The translations under genes were made by a program, and so were the position numbers. 64,000 nucleotides of DNA. Origin: an uncultured Oscillospiraceae bacterium. Its GTDB lineage: Bacteria > Bacillota > Clostridia > Oscillospirales > Oscillospiraceae. Location of the stretch: positions 18,713-82,712 of the forward strand of contig CANQOA010000005.1 in NCBI GenBank assembly GCA_947625355.1. Direction: 5' to 3'. Below, one piece after another: positions 50,366 through 59,361 of this stretch. Under the pieces are notes generated by a model. It saw only the letters and a list, made by a program, of their open reading frames with translations. It had not been told where the DNA came from and did no database searches. Each line of letters opens with the position of its first letter. The stretch's first letter is position 1.

Positions 50366-52276
50366 ATGTTATTTTTGATGTTGTTTTGCGGCTTGTTTCT
50401 GTTAATCAGTTTGGGCTGCTTCGCAGTCGTCATGCGGAAACGGCTGTCTCGCCAAATGATAATGGGGATATGCATTGTTTCATTTGCAATTTCGGCTTTG
50501 TTCCCCATGCGATATATTCTATGTAATCCCATTCTAAAAGATCAAGTGACTATCACCGCTTTGCGGGAGCGAAATGACGCTTCTTTGGCTCTAGATGTTA
50601 TTATACACTATATCGATTCCAATTATTCTGAAAGAAGGATTGAGAATCCGGTTGAAGGAAAGTGGGCTTGGTGGGGCGGTGGTTATGTATGGTCCGAACC
50701 TTGGGAAGAAAAGGGACTGGAACCAACAGATTCTATTGTTTTTGATATCCCCGTCGGAGATAACCGTGCAATTGTGTTTTCAACTGGCCCAAGCTGCGGG
50801 ACAGCGGAGGTATCTTGCATGGGTATTTCCCAAAAGATTGATCTGTATAGCGCGGAAGAAGTATATTATCCAGTTCAACTCCCGGCATCTAAGCATGCTG
50901 ATTTCATAAAAGATTTGGGACTGCGGGCTGCTGTCTTTTCCTGCCTAGAAGTTTCGATTGTTATTCTAGTGTCGCTACTCGCTGGTTTTCTAAATAGAAA
51001 GACAAATTGGCGACGTCTCTTGAAATGGAAGTATGAAGCCTTCGTATTTGTGTTAAGTTGGATTAACATAGTTATTATGGGTAGATATCCAGAAGGATAT
51101 ACTTACTCTCTTACATATTATTTAATGCCATACGAGCGTGGCTTTGGGTCGAGAGGGCTGCTAGGTGCGGTTACTTCAGTATTAGGAGGACCATATATAA
51201 GTCAAAGAGGTATAATCCGTTACGTCTTTGTTTTCTTAACCTTTGCCTACCTTTTCTTTAGTATTTTGATTGTTAGGCTAGCAAAAAAAGAATCTGATTG
51301 GCGGATGGGCCTTTTTTGGGTTCTGCTTTATTTACTAACTCCGCTAATGTTCCTGGACATTTTTGATGACACGCGAGACTTGTATCTTGTAATCCTTTTT
51401 TTGATAAGTGTAATCCTTATAAACAAAAATCGCTTTGTACAATTGATACCAATTATTTGCGTCCTGATGATATTGCTCAATGAGACAAGTAGCGTGTTCT
51501 TTGTCGCCCCCCTACTAGCTCTTCTATTATATTCCTTTGTGAAAGAAAAAGATTTTGGCTATCTGTTTTCGTTCGTCAGTAGCGCAGCATTCACCTGTTT
51601 TACCACCTTATGGATCGTTTTTCTGGATAAGGAGAAACTGATACCGATTGACAGTTGTTTTGCTCACATGTCGCTACATACAGATATAGCGTTAGACTAT
51701 AACGCTTTTAGAGCAGAATATAGAGATTCCAGTGCTACTATTCGAGATTATGCGTATTGGATGGGAAGCCAAATTCCGTATTTTCAGCATCACGAATTAC
51801 TGATAACTTCTATACTGTTTTTCATTTTGATTCTTCCCTTCGTGCTCCTTGTAGTGATGTTATGGAAAGCAGTATACTTCGCCATCTTGGAAAATCAAGT
51901 TTATAAAAGGCTTGTGCCCCAAAGTGGGGAACGCAATACACCGTTTTGGCTGGTTAAATTTCTATACTGGATTCTTTTGTTGTCTTCCTGCGGCGGTGTG
52001 ATATGTATGTTAATGGCATGGGATTACCTTCGTTTTGCCTATTTTATCATGATTGCCGCTTTAGCAATTATCTTTACGCTAATTCATAAAGAAAACCTTT
52101 CATTACAGATTGATGACTTATACTTATTCACTCCACCAAAACGAGGTTTCCCAATACCTCCATTCGCTATATTGTTATATATGAAATTCTGGGGAACGGT
52201 TGCTTGTTTTGGGCCAGACACGAAATTATTACTGAATATAACCACGATTATAAGGGATTTTTTCAAAATCAAGTAA
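50366..52276 (+). CDS. Polytopic membrane protein of the glycan locus
   Basis: A 636-residue protein with two N-terminal helices flanking a soluble loop of about 140 residues, then roughly eight to ten helices. Motifs include YYLMPYERGFGSRGLLGAV, a short catalytic-like FDDTRDLY and ILLNETSSVF. The pattern (large loop with Arg/Asp, helices rich in aromatics) resembles polysaccharide polymerases or GT-C transferases, but no family is recognised. Base composition is much more AT-rich than the neighbours, pointing to a separate origin. A clear ribosome site is missing. Confidence 0.75.
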   Translation: MLFLMLFCGLFLLISLGCFAVVMRKRLSRQMIMGICIVSFAISALFPMRYILCNPILKDQVTITALRERNDASLALDVIIHYIDSNYSERRIENPVEGKWAWWGGGYVWSEPWEEKGLEPTDSIVFDIPVGDNRAIVFSTGPSCGTAEVSCMGISQKIDLYSAEEVYYPVQLPASKHADFIKDLGLRAAVFSCLEVSIVILVSLLAGFLNRKTNWRRLLKWKYEAFVFVLSWINIVIMGRYPEGYTYSLTYYLMPYERGFGSRGLLGAVTSVLGGPYISQRGIIRYVFVFLTFAYLFFSILIVRLAKKESDWRMGLFWVLLYLLTPLMFLDIFDDTRDLYLVILFLISVILINKNRFVQLIPIICVLMILLNETSSVFFVAPLLALLLYSFVKEKDFGYLFSFVSSAAFTCFTTLWIVFLDKEKLIPIDSCFAHMSLHTDIALDYNAFRAEYRDSSATIRDYAYWMGSQIPYFQHHELLITSILFFILILPFVLLVVMLWKAVYFAILENQVYKRLVPQSGERNTPFWLVKFLYWILLLSSCGGVICMLMAWDYLRFAYFIMIAALAIIFTLIHKENLSLQIDDLYLFTPPKRGFPIPPFAILLYMKFWGTVACFGPDTKLLLNITTIIRDFFKIK

Positions 52277-52354
52277 TATGACACGGGATGCAATCCTCTT
52301 TTTATAAATGTTGAACGTGGGCGCAACAAAAGCTAAACATAGGGAGGGTACTAT

Positions 52355-53242
52355 ATGATGGATAAATCCGATGTCGTATGGCTTCAGGAAAAATCGGCAG
52401 AACTGCGACACGAGCTGGTAGACTTGGTAAACTCAGCCGGTTCTTCACATATTGGCGGGCCTCTTTCTGCTTGTGATGTGGTCACGGCGTTATTTTATCG
52501 TTTTTTGAATTATTCAAAAAAGAATGCGGACAGTCCGGATCGGGATCGCTTCGTTCTCAGCAAGGGTCATAACGGCGACCTACTTTACTGCGTTTTTGCT
52601 GATTTGGGTTTCTATCCATTCGATTTGCTGATGGACCAGTTTAAAAAGAACGGGGGTCAGTGGGGCGAACATCCTAACCGGCACTATAATCCAGGATTTG
52701 AGTGTTCCACTGGGTCCTTAGGCCATGGGCTCCCTTTGGCAGCGGGTATGGCGATGGCGGCCAAGCTGGATAAACGCAAGAACAGAATTTACTGCCTGAC
52801 CGGCGACGGTGAGCTGCAGGAGGGCTCCAACTGGGAGACCATCATGTGCGCGGCGCGGCACGGATATGACAACCTTGTCCTGATCGTGGACAAGAACCAG
52901 GCACAAGGTACCCACATGGTATCCGACCTGTGTGACGATGAAAACCTGGAGCGACGGCTGGAGGATTTTGGCTGGAACGTATTCAGTGTACCGGACGGCA
53001 ACGATATGTTCCAGCTTTGCGAGACGTTCCAAGCCCTTCCGAAGCCCGACCAAACGGCCAAACCGGTCTGCGTGGTCCTGCACACGGTAAAGGGCAAGGG
53101 CGTGGACTTTATGGAGGCAGATCCGGCCAACTGGCATGCAGGCGGCTTTAAAGGAGATCGGTTGGAACTAGCGCATGCTTCTATCGACCGCTGGCTGGAA
53201 GAAGAGAAGAAAAAGGCAGCCAGCTTGCCAGTCTCGAACTGA
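52355..53242 (+). CDS. Transketolase, N-terminal (TPP-binding) subunit
   Basis: 295 residues matching the N-terminal half of transketolase: HIGGPLSACDVVTALFY, SKGHNGDLLY and the TPP motif GDGELQEGSNWE through VDKNQ. It pairs with the next gene to form a two-subunit enzyme. In this locus the likely job is to supply sedoheptulose 7-phosphate to GmhA; a two-carbon branch transfer onto a nucleotide sugar is an alternative. GGGAGGG precedes ATGATG. Confidence 0.92.
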   Translation: MMDKSDVVWLQEKSAELRHELVDLVNSAGSSHIGGPLSACDVVTALFYRFLNYSKKNADSPDRDRFVLSKGHNGDLLYCVFADLGFYPFDLLMDQFKKNGGQWGEHPNRHYNPGFECSTGSLGHGLPLAAGMAMAAKLDKRKNRIYCLTGDGELQEGSNWETIMCAARHGYDNLVLIVDKNQAQGTHMVSDLCDDENLERRLEDFGWNVFSVPDGNDMFQLCETFQALPKPDQTAKPVCVVLHTVKGKGVDFMEADPANWHAGGFKGDRLELAHASIDRWLEEEKKKAASLPVSN

Positions 53243-53255
53243 GGAGGGAGAAACA

Positions 53256-54239
53256 ATGCCACTGACTAGTGAAAGAGACAGTGAGTCCAAGATGGGCTCG
53301 GCCCGTTTTGCGGCCAACGATATGCTGTTTGAACTGGCGCGAAAGTATCCCAACGTGGTCGTTATGACCTGTGATAATTCCCAGGAGGGCACGCCTCTCT
53401 ACAGATTCTCTCAGGAGTTCGGGGAACGATTTATCGACACTGGCATTGCCGAGCAAAACACGGTCGGAATGGCCGCAGGACTTGCCCTGTCGGGGAAGAA
53501 AGTGTTTTGCCAGAGTTTTGCCTGCTTTTTGACTACACGGTCCATTGAATTCATGTATCTGGACGCGGCCTATAACAAGGCGCCGATTGTGTTCATGGGG
53601 ACACACTGTGGCGTCACGGCCTCCACATCCGGTCCTACGCACTTTGCGCTGATGGATATCGCCTATACAAGAGCAATGCCCAACATGACAGTGATCGCCC
53701 CCTCCGATCCACGCGTTTCCGCCAAGATCATGGAGCAGTCGATGTATTGGCCGGAGCCGATCTATCTCCGGTTGCCCAAGGGCGTAGAGCCGCTGGTCTA
53801 TGCGGATGATGTGGACGTACATATCGGCAAGGGGATCTTGGCAAAGGAAGGCAACGATATAACATTGATCGGCTGCGGCTGCGGTGTTTATCAATGCCTC
53901 CGGGCAGCGTGGAAACTGGAGCAGGAAGGTGTCAGTGCCAGGGTGCTGGATATACACACCATCAAGCCCATTGACGAGGATCTGATCCTTCGGGCTGCCG
54001 TAGAGACGAAGGGGATCGTCACCTGTGAGGACCACATGGTGACGGGTGGCTTAGGTTCGGCAGTGGCAGAGGTGATTACTGCCTCGCTGGATTCCCGGTC
54101 ACATGTTCCCGTGGTAAGGCTGGGCGTTCCGGATTGTTATCCTGCTCAGGGTGAAAAACCGGGGGACATATATAAGCGTTATGGCTACGATGCTGACGGC
54201 GTTTATACTGCCGCAATAGAGGTGCTGCGTTCAATCTAA
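53256..54239 (+). CDS. Transketolase, C-terminal subunit
   Basis: Starting at ATG 53256 (AGGAGGGAG upstream) the protein has 327 residues: ARFAANDMLFELARKYPNVV (partly quoted as ANDMLFELA), the TPP pyrimidine-domain motif DTGIAEQNTVGMAAGLA and a C-terminal transketolase_C domain with CEDHMVTGGLGSAVAE. It completes the split transketolase with the preceding gene, 13 bases away. An in-frame extension upstream lies inside the partner gene and is rejected. Confidence 0.92.
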   Translation: MPLTSERDSESKMGSARFAANDMLFELARKYPNVVVMTCDNSQEGTPLYRFSQEFGERFIDTGIAEQNTVGMAAGLALSGKKVFCQSFACFLTTRSIEFMYLDAAYNKAPIVFMGTHCGVTASTSGPTHFALMDIAYTRAMPNMTVIAPSDPRVSAKIMEQSMYWPEPIYLRLPKGVEPLVYADDVDVHIGKGILAKEGNDITLIGCGCGVYQCLRAAWKLEQEGVSARVLDIHTIKPIDEDLILRAAVETKGIVTCEDHMVTGGLGSAVAEVITASLDSRSHVPVVRLGVPDCYPAQGEKPGDIYKRYGYDADGVYTAAIEVLRSI

Positions 54240-54302
54240 GGAGCATATTTGCGCTTTAAATAGGCTCGCAGGCTATAAGTAAGTTCCCAATTATTTTATT
54301 AG

Positions 54303-54326
54303 TTGACCGTATCTTAAATCGGTCAA
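54303..54326 (+). promoter_or_regulatory. Inverted repeat before the 54340 gene
   Basis: TTGACCG and CGGTCAA flank a 10-base loop and abut the AAAGGAGG ribosome site. It could affect translation or be an operator. Confidence 0.4.
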
Positions 54327-54339
54327 AAGGAGGATTATC

Positions 54340-55323
54340 ATGAGCAACATCTACGAAGGAAAGAAAGTATTTGTCCCCGGCGGCAGCGGGATGGTGGGCC
54401 ATGTGCTTTGCCAGATGCTCCAGGAGGCCGGCGCAGAGGTGTTCGTAGCCGGTATGGACGAACCCAGCCGCGCGCCGGAGGGCGTCACCTATCACAAAGC
54501 GGACCTCATGAATTTCAACAACTGCCTGGAGCTTTGTGAGGGTATGGACTATGTGTTCAATCTGACGGGCGCGAAGGGTTCGCAGATCACGTGCCGGGAG
54601 CGTCCGGGCATCTACTTTGAGCACAGCGCCATTCTGGCCATGAATATGCTGCGCGCGGTCCGGGCCAAGAACGTGAAGCGGTATCTTTTCACCAGTTCCT
54701 ACAGTGTCTACGCTCCCGCAGAGGTGTTCAATGAGGACGACGTACTGACCACGTTCCCCTCCGACAACGACTGGGGCAACGCCTGGGGCAAGCGTGTGGG
54801 CGAGCTGCATATTGAGGCTTACCGCCGGGAACTGAAGCTGGACAACGTGTGCATCGTGCGCCCCTCCAGCGTGTTCGGTCCCTACGATATTTTCTCCCCG
54901 GATGGTATGGTCGTCTCCGCACTGATCTACCGCGCTGTGGCGGGACAGAATCCCCTGGTCGTTTGGGGTGACGGCTCCGCTGTCCGCGATTTCATCTACA
55001 GCAAGGAACTGGCCCGCGGCATGATGATGATGCTGGACAAGATGCCGGACAAGCCTGTAAACCTGGGTAGCGGCAATGGTTATTCCATCCGTCAGCTGGC
55101 AGAACTGGTGGTCAAGCATGTGGACCCCAGCATCACATTGCAGTTCGATACCTCCAAACCCTCTGGAGACCCCAAGCGTGTCATGAACGTGGAACGCGCT
55201 GCGTCCTATGGCTTTAAGGTCGAGGTTCCCATTGACCAGGCCATCAAGGAGACTGTGGAGTGGTATCGGGCCAACAAGGCCATTACCGGTAACCGCTACG
55301 ACATCTTCTCCGCCAAACTGTGA
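54340..55323 (+). CDS. NAD-dependent sugar epimerase/dehydratase with altered active site
   Basis: A 327-residue extended SDR: VPGGSGMVGHVLCQML, TSSYSVYAP and RPSSVFGPYD. The usual YxxxK motif appears as NAWGK; the Lys is kept but Asn replaces the catalytic Tyr. It may use another residue, act as an epimerase by a different mechanism, or be inactive. It is followed closely by another SDR and probably works on the GDP-4-keto-6-deoxyheptose made upstream. Confidence 0.8.
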   Translation: MSNIYEGKKVFVPGGSGMVGHVLCQMLQEAGAEVFVAGMDEPSRAPEGVTYHKADLMNFNNCLELCEGMDYVFNLTGAKGSQITCRERPGIYFEHSAILAMNMLRAVRAKNVKRYLFTSSYSVYAPAEVFNEDDVLTTFPSDNDWGNAWGKRVGELHIEAYRRELKLDNVCIVRPSSVFGPYDIFSPDGMVVSALIYRAVAGQNPLVVWGDGSAVRDFIYSKELARGMMMMLDKMPDKPVNLGSGNGYSIRQLAELVVKHVDPSITLQFDTSKPSGDPKRVMNVERAASYGFKVEVPIDQAIKETVEWYRANKAITGNRYDIFSAKL

Positions 55324-55334
55324 GGCATGGGCTG

Positions 55335-56294
55335 ATGGAGCAAAACAGCAAAATCTATGTTGCCGGCCACAGAGGAATGATTGGGACTGAACTGATAAAG
55401 AGGCTGCGAGAAAGAGGCTATAACAATCTAGTATATAAGCCTCATAGTGATTTGGACTTGACTAGGCAGGCTGATGTAGAGGCGCTTTTTGAAGAGGAAA
55501 GACCAGAGTATGTAATCATGAATGCTGGCGTCATGTCTAACGCGGTAAATATTTCGACTAATCCTGCGGGCATCATGATGGACAACACTGCCATGATCAG
55601 TAACGTGATTGGAGCATCGGTAAAATACCACGCGAAAAAGATGCTGTTTGTCGCCAGCGGTGGATGCTATCCTTCCGACGCTGAAGTGGAGATTTTGCCT
55701 GACGGCCAGCGGATGGTCAGAGAAACTGCCGTGCGCCCAGGACGGATCGATCGTGAATCAGAGCGCTATTACGTTATGCCAAAGCTCCTGGGTGCGGAGC
55801 TTTGTGAGACGCTTCGCAAAGCGAAACTACTGAAGACTGTTACCGTTTTTCCCGCGCATGTTTATGGTGACGCCTATTATTATAATGATCCTCAGCGTAT
55901 GCCGGTCTATCCCGCACTGGTCAAGCGTTTTTGCGACGCAGCGAGAGACAACACCCCAGAGGTTGTAGTGTGGGGCACAGGTAAACTTCGTCGAGAATTT
56001 GTTAATGTTAGAGATGTGGCTGATGCTTATATTCTCCTTTTGGCCGATGACAGTGCCGAGGGAATGTATAACATCGCCTCGGGCCGTATGATCTCCATTC
56101 GGGAACTAGCGGAGCGGCTCAAGGACGAGACTGGCTATCAGGGAAAAATCGTGTTTGACAGTACAAAACCAGAAGCTAATGAGTTTGCCATGATGAATTC
56201 AGATAAGCTCCGCGCTCTCGGTTGGGAACCAAAAGTTACGTTTGAGGCTGGTCTTAAAATGTCCTGTGATTATTACAGGAAAAACTATGGATAA
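55335..56294 (+). CDS. GDP-L-fucose synthase-like epimerase/reductase
   Basis: The ATG at 55335 starts MEQNSKIYVAGHRGMIG, the family-specific Rossmann motif. 319 residues follow the GDP-fucose synthase pattern: SGGCYPSDAEV, active YYVMPK, and PAHVYGDAYYYNDPQRMPVYP-type region (partly quoted). In this operon it probably epimerises and reduces a GDP-4-keto-6-deoxyheptose rather than the mannose derivative. An alternative GTG start lies at 55320. Confidence 0.87.
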   Translation: MEQNSKIYVAGHRGMIGTELIKRLRERGYNNLVYKPHSDLDLTRQADVEALFEEERPEYVIMNAGVMSNAVNISTNPAGIMMDNTAMISNVIGASVKYHAKKMLFVASGGCYPSDAEVEILPDGQRMVRETAVRPGRIDRESERYYVMPKLLGAELCETLRKAKLLKTVTVFPAHVYGDAYYYNDPQRMPVYPALVKRFCDAARDNTPEVVVWGTGKLRREFVNVRDVADAYILLLADDSAEGMYNIASGRMISIRELAERLKDETGYQGKIVFDSTKPEANEFAMMNSDKLRALGWEPKVTFEAGLKMSCDYYRKNYG

Positions 56295-56835
56295 CGCAGG
56301 ATACAAGCTGCAAAATGTGACGACGACGAAGCTGGGACGCTTCGCCGTCGTCTGCGGCCATGTCATGCGGGGAGGAAAGGAGCATCCATATTCTTACCTG
56401 CACGAGAAAAACTGCGTATGTATTTGTCCTATCTTCGAACAGGACGTCGTTCTGATTCGGCAGTATCGCTATTCGGTAAATGACTGGTGCCTGGAACTGC
56501 CGTGCGGGGCCATCGAGTACGGCGAGCATCCGGAACACGCAGCGGCACGCGAACTTCTTGAAGAAACTGGATGTGTGACGGAGCAGTTGACGCCGCTGGG
56601 GGACTGCTACGCCAGAGCAGGCATTTCGGATTGCAGAGTCTACTTCTATTTGGCGGAGTGCGATACGATGCGGGAGCAAGAACTTGATCCAACGGAAAGA
56701 ATCGAAAGGCTTCGTATTCCTATTGAGGATTTTGATGCGGTGATTGCTTCTGGTCAGTTTGCGCAGTTGATGGGCATTGCTTGCTGGCTGAGGGCAAAAG
56801 GCCGCCTTACCGCGCATAGAGAAAATAATTGGTAG
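56287..56835 (+). CDS. NUDIX hydrolase
   Basis: Starting at ATG 56287 (AGGAAAA upstream, 8-base overlap with the previous gene) the protein has 182 residues. The Nudix box is complete: GAIEYGEHPEHAAARELLEE, with the E-E pair for metal binding, followed by TG. ADP-ribose pyrophosphatase-type enzymes are the nearest class; here a GDP-sugar or sugar-nucleotide housekeeping role is plausible. Confidence 0.87.
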   Translation: MDNAGYKLQNVTTTKLGRFAVVCGHVMRGGKEHPYSYLHEKNCVCICPIFEQDVVLIRQYRYSVNDWCLELPCGAIEYGEHPEHAAARELLEETGCVTEQLTPLGDCYARAGISDCRVYFYLAECDTMREQELDPTERIERLRIPIEDFDAVIASGQFAQLMGIACWLRAKGRLTAHRENNW

Positions 56836-56850
56836 AGGAGGAAAACTCGG

Positions 56851-57606
56851 ATGTGGGCTGATTGCTTTGAGAACGTGTCTATTATGCTGCCGGCGCTCAA
56901 CGAGACGTTCTCCTTTGAGGAGACGGTAAGAATCATTTTAGACGAATGTCACCACGAAGATATCTGTGAGATGATTGCGATCGTGTGCGACCGAACCACA
57001 AAAGAATGCCTGGACTCGATAAAGTATTCCCAAAAAGAAGTGGAAAAAGCGGGTATTCCTTTTCAAATCCTCTGGCAGACAACCCCAGGGGCCGGTGGTG
57101 CGCTGCGGGACGGGATCGATATAGCCAAGGGAAGTCATATTATCACTATGTCTACGGATTTGGAGACGAATCCCCATACAGTAGTTGACCTGATTGAAGG
57201 CGAAAAGGATGCACCGAATGGGATCGTGACTGCTTCCCGATGGTTGAAAAAAGGATCATTCCAAGGATATAACAAAATCAAATATGTGCTGAATTTCTTT
57301 TTTCAAAAGATATTTTCAGTCTACTACGGTGTGCATCTTACTGACCTAACGTATTCTTATCAAATAGCACCAACCAAACTGTATCAGGCTATACGCTGGG
57401 AGGAGTGGAAGCATCCGTTCTTCTTAGAGCTGACACTAAAACCGATACGCCTTCATGTTCCTTTCCAGGAGATTTCTACAGAGTGGGTAGCGAGAAAAGA
57501 AGGAGAGAGCCAGAATACACTGTTGCAGACATTTAAATATCTTCGTATTGCACTCAAGGTCCGCTTTGAGACAAAAAAACAAATCCTAAAGGATGGAAAG
57601 GAATAG
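56851..57606 (+). CDS. Glycosyltransferase family 2
   Basis: A 251-residue GT-A-fold enzyme: SIMLPALNETFSFEETVRII at the N-terminus, GAGGALRDGIDIAKG and TMSTDLETNP, where the metal site DxD is replaced by DLE. The region KYVLNFFFQKIFSVYYG is hydrophobic, but no C-terminal membrane pair typical of GtrB/CsbB is evident. It could make the polyprenyl-linked sugar for the GtrA-YfhO pair. A ribosome site GAGGAGG precedes the ATG. Confidence 0.85.
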   Translation: MWADCFENVSIMLPALNETFSFEETVRIILDECHHEDICEMIAIVCDRTTKECLDSIKYSQKEVEKAGIPFQILWQTTPGAGGALRDGIDIAKGSHIITMSTDLETNPHTVVDLIEGEKDAPNGIVTASRWLKKGSFQGYNKIKYVLNFFFQKIFSVYYGVHLTDLTYSYQIAPTKLYQAIRWEEWKHPFFLELTLKPIRLHVPFQEISTEWVARKEGESQNTLLQTFKYLRIALKVRFETKKQILKDGKE

Positions 57607-57608
57607 AA

Positions 57609-58880
57609 ATGAAAATTGCTGTGTTGGGCGGAGGCGTTTCTGGATTATCCGTTGCAAGATATCTTCACGACGAAAACTGTGATGTGACACTCTATGAAAT
57701 GGAGGATCAGGTAGGCGGTTTATCGCGCTCCCGCTGGGTCGGCGAATATATCTTTAATATCGGGGGTGGACATTCACTCAGTCCTAAGTTGAAGGAGGTA
57801 ATCGACTGGGTCTTTTCCATCATGCCCCGGCAAGAATGGAATTACCGGGACAGGGTTGCAAAAATATACATAGGCGGTGAGTACGTTTCGTATCCTTTTG
57901 AGCTTTCTTTGCATGAACTTCCTATTGAGCAAGCGGTAGAGTGTGCCTATGACTATATCATGGCGCAACAGGGGGAGGAACCAGACAACTTCCGAGACTG
58001 GCTTACCTGGAACTTCGGTAAAGCAATCGCTGATTATTATCTGCTCCCATATAACACCAAGATTTGGAATTACCCGTTGGAGAAGATGGAAACCGGCTGG
58101 GTACGGGGAAAAATGCCCTTGCCGGAAAAGAAGGATATACTTCGCTCTCTGCTTCTGAAGCATGACCCAGACAAACAGCGCATGCCCCATACAAACCTCT
58201 ATTATCCAATGTCTGGTGGTATACAAACTTTTATTGACGCCATGGCAGCACCGCTGTGCATGAAGTGCGGTGAGCCAGTGAGATCCATTGAGAAACTCTC
58301 CAATGGGAAGTGGGCGGTGAATGGAGACACCGGATATGACATCGTTATCTGTACGATACCGCTGCCCTGTCTGCCGGATGCCATGGAAATGCCGGAAAGT
58401 GTCAGCGCTGCGATTAAGGCGCTAAAGTTTAATAGCCTTACTACTGTTTTCTTCAGCTGTCCTGACAACGGGCTTACGGACCTGTATATTCCAGAAAAAA
58501 AGTACCGGGGCCACCGAATTTGTTTCAGTGGGAAACTTGCGCCTGATGCCGCGCCGGAGGGGAAAAACTGCGGCGGTATCGAGATCATTGGCGAGAGATT
58601 CGATTTTGATCCGGAGACATATCTCAAAGCGGAGTGCGTTATCCCAGAGGAATTGGGTGCGGAGAAGATTCTGGACAGCGAGTTCTCTCCCTTTGCATAC
58701 GTGATCCATGACACGGATTATCGGAAGAATACAACGCTGATCAAAGAGTATTTCACGCAGGTTCCTGGTTTTGAACTACTGGGCCGGTGGGGCGAATGGA
58801 ACTACAACAACATGGATCTGTGCATTCGGGATGGCCTGAATCTTGGAAAGAGGATAATCGATTCTATCTATGTTAAATAG
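57609..58880 (+). CDS. FAD-dependent oxidoreductase, UDP-galactopyranose-mutase-like
   Basis: A 423-residue flavoprotein with the FAD motif VLGGGVSGLSVARYL, a substrate-region ending GGGHSLSP, and LPYNTKIWNYPLEKM, resembling UGM and protoporphyrinogen-oxidase-like mutases of glycan loci. It may convert a nucleotide-linked pyranose to furanose or oxidise a sugar. It follows the GT2 gene by 2 bases. Confidence 0.83.
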   Translation: MKIAVLGGGVSGLSVARYLHDENCDVTLYEMEDQVGGLSRSRWVGEYIFNIGGGHSLSPKLKEVIDWVFSIMPRQEWNYRDRVAKIYIGGEYVSYPFELSLHELPIEQAVECAYDYIMAQQGEEPDNFRDWLTWNFGKAIADYYLLPYNTKIWNYPLEKMETGWVRGKMPLPEKKDILRSLLLKHDPDKQRMPHTNLYYPMSGGIQTFIDAMAAPLCMKCGEPVRSIEKLSNGKWAVNGDTGYDIVICTIPLPCLPDAMEMPESVSAAIKALKFNSLTTVFFSCPDNGLTDLYIPEKKYRGHRICFSGKLAPDAAPEGKNCGGIEIIGERFDFDPETYLKAECVIPEELGAEKILDSEFSPFAYVIHDTDYRKNTTLIKEYFTQVPGFELLGRWGEWNYNNMDLCIRDGLNLGKRIIDSIYVK

Positions 58881-58911
58881 GGATGTTTTTTCATCTGAAT
58901 AGGAGGCGGAA

Positions 58912-59295
58912 ATGCTTTATAGGCTTAGGCAGATTGATTTTGTCCATGAAGATGACCGTGGGCAACTTAATCAACTAATTCATGAGGGGTTCAGTCAGGT
59001 CAATGTGATCACTTCAAAAAAGAATACATTCCGAGGCGGACATTATCATAAACAGAATATTGAAGCGTTTTATATCCTTTCCGGTGAAGGTGATGTATTC
59101 TTTACCGATGGAAAAACTACAGACGTATATCATTTTGGTCCCGGCTCTTTCTTTGAAATACCGGAAAATGTGAGCCACAGCTTCCGTTTTTTGGAGGATA
59201 CAGTCCTGGTGAGTATGTATTCCTCTGGTGTTGAGAACAGCGATGGGAGCAAAGACATATTTGATGAACCCGCAGAGTGGACGGCAAACACATAA
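58912..59295 (+). CDS. Cupin-domain protein, WxcM/FdtA-like
   Basis: 127 residues with a single cupin barrel: GGHYHKQNIEAFYILSGEGDVFF contains the metal-binding HxH...E arrangement (partly quoted: GGHYHKQNIEAF), and PENVSHSFRF the last His. Such small cupins in polysaccharide loci isomerise or epimerise nucleotide-linked keto sugars. AGGAGGCGGAA precedes the ATG. Confidence 0.82.
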   Translation: MLYRLRQIDFVHEDDRGQLNQLIHEGFSQVNVITSKKNTFRGGHYHKQNIEAFYILSGEGDVFFTDGKTTDVYHFGPGSFFEIPENVSHSFRFLEDTVLVSMYSSGVENSDGSKDIFDEPAEWTANT

Positions 59296-59361
59296 GATAA
59301 AGAGATGCCCCTTTCATTGGAAAACCGCATTTGGAAACGATGATTATTGGAGGACACATAC

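Noticed and set aside
54240..54339. Possible internal promoter (TTGACC) before the 54340 gene
   Set aside because: The TTGACC box is part of a small palindrome, and no -10 box lies at proper distance before the ribosome site.
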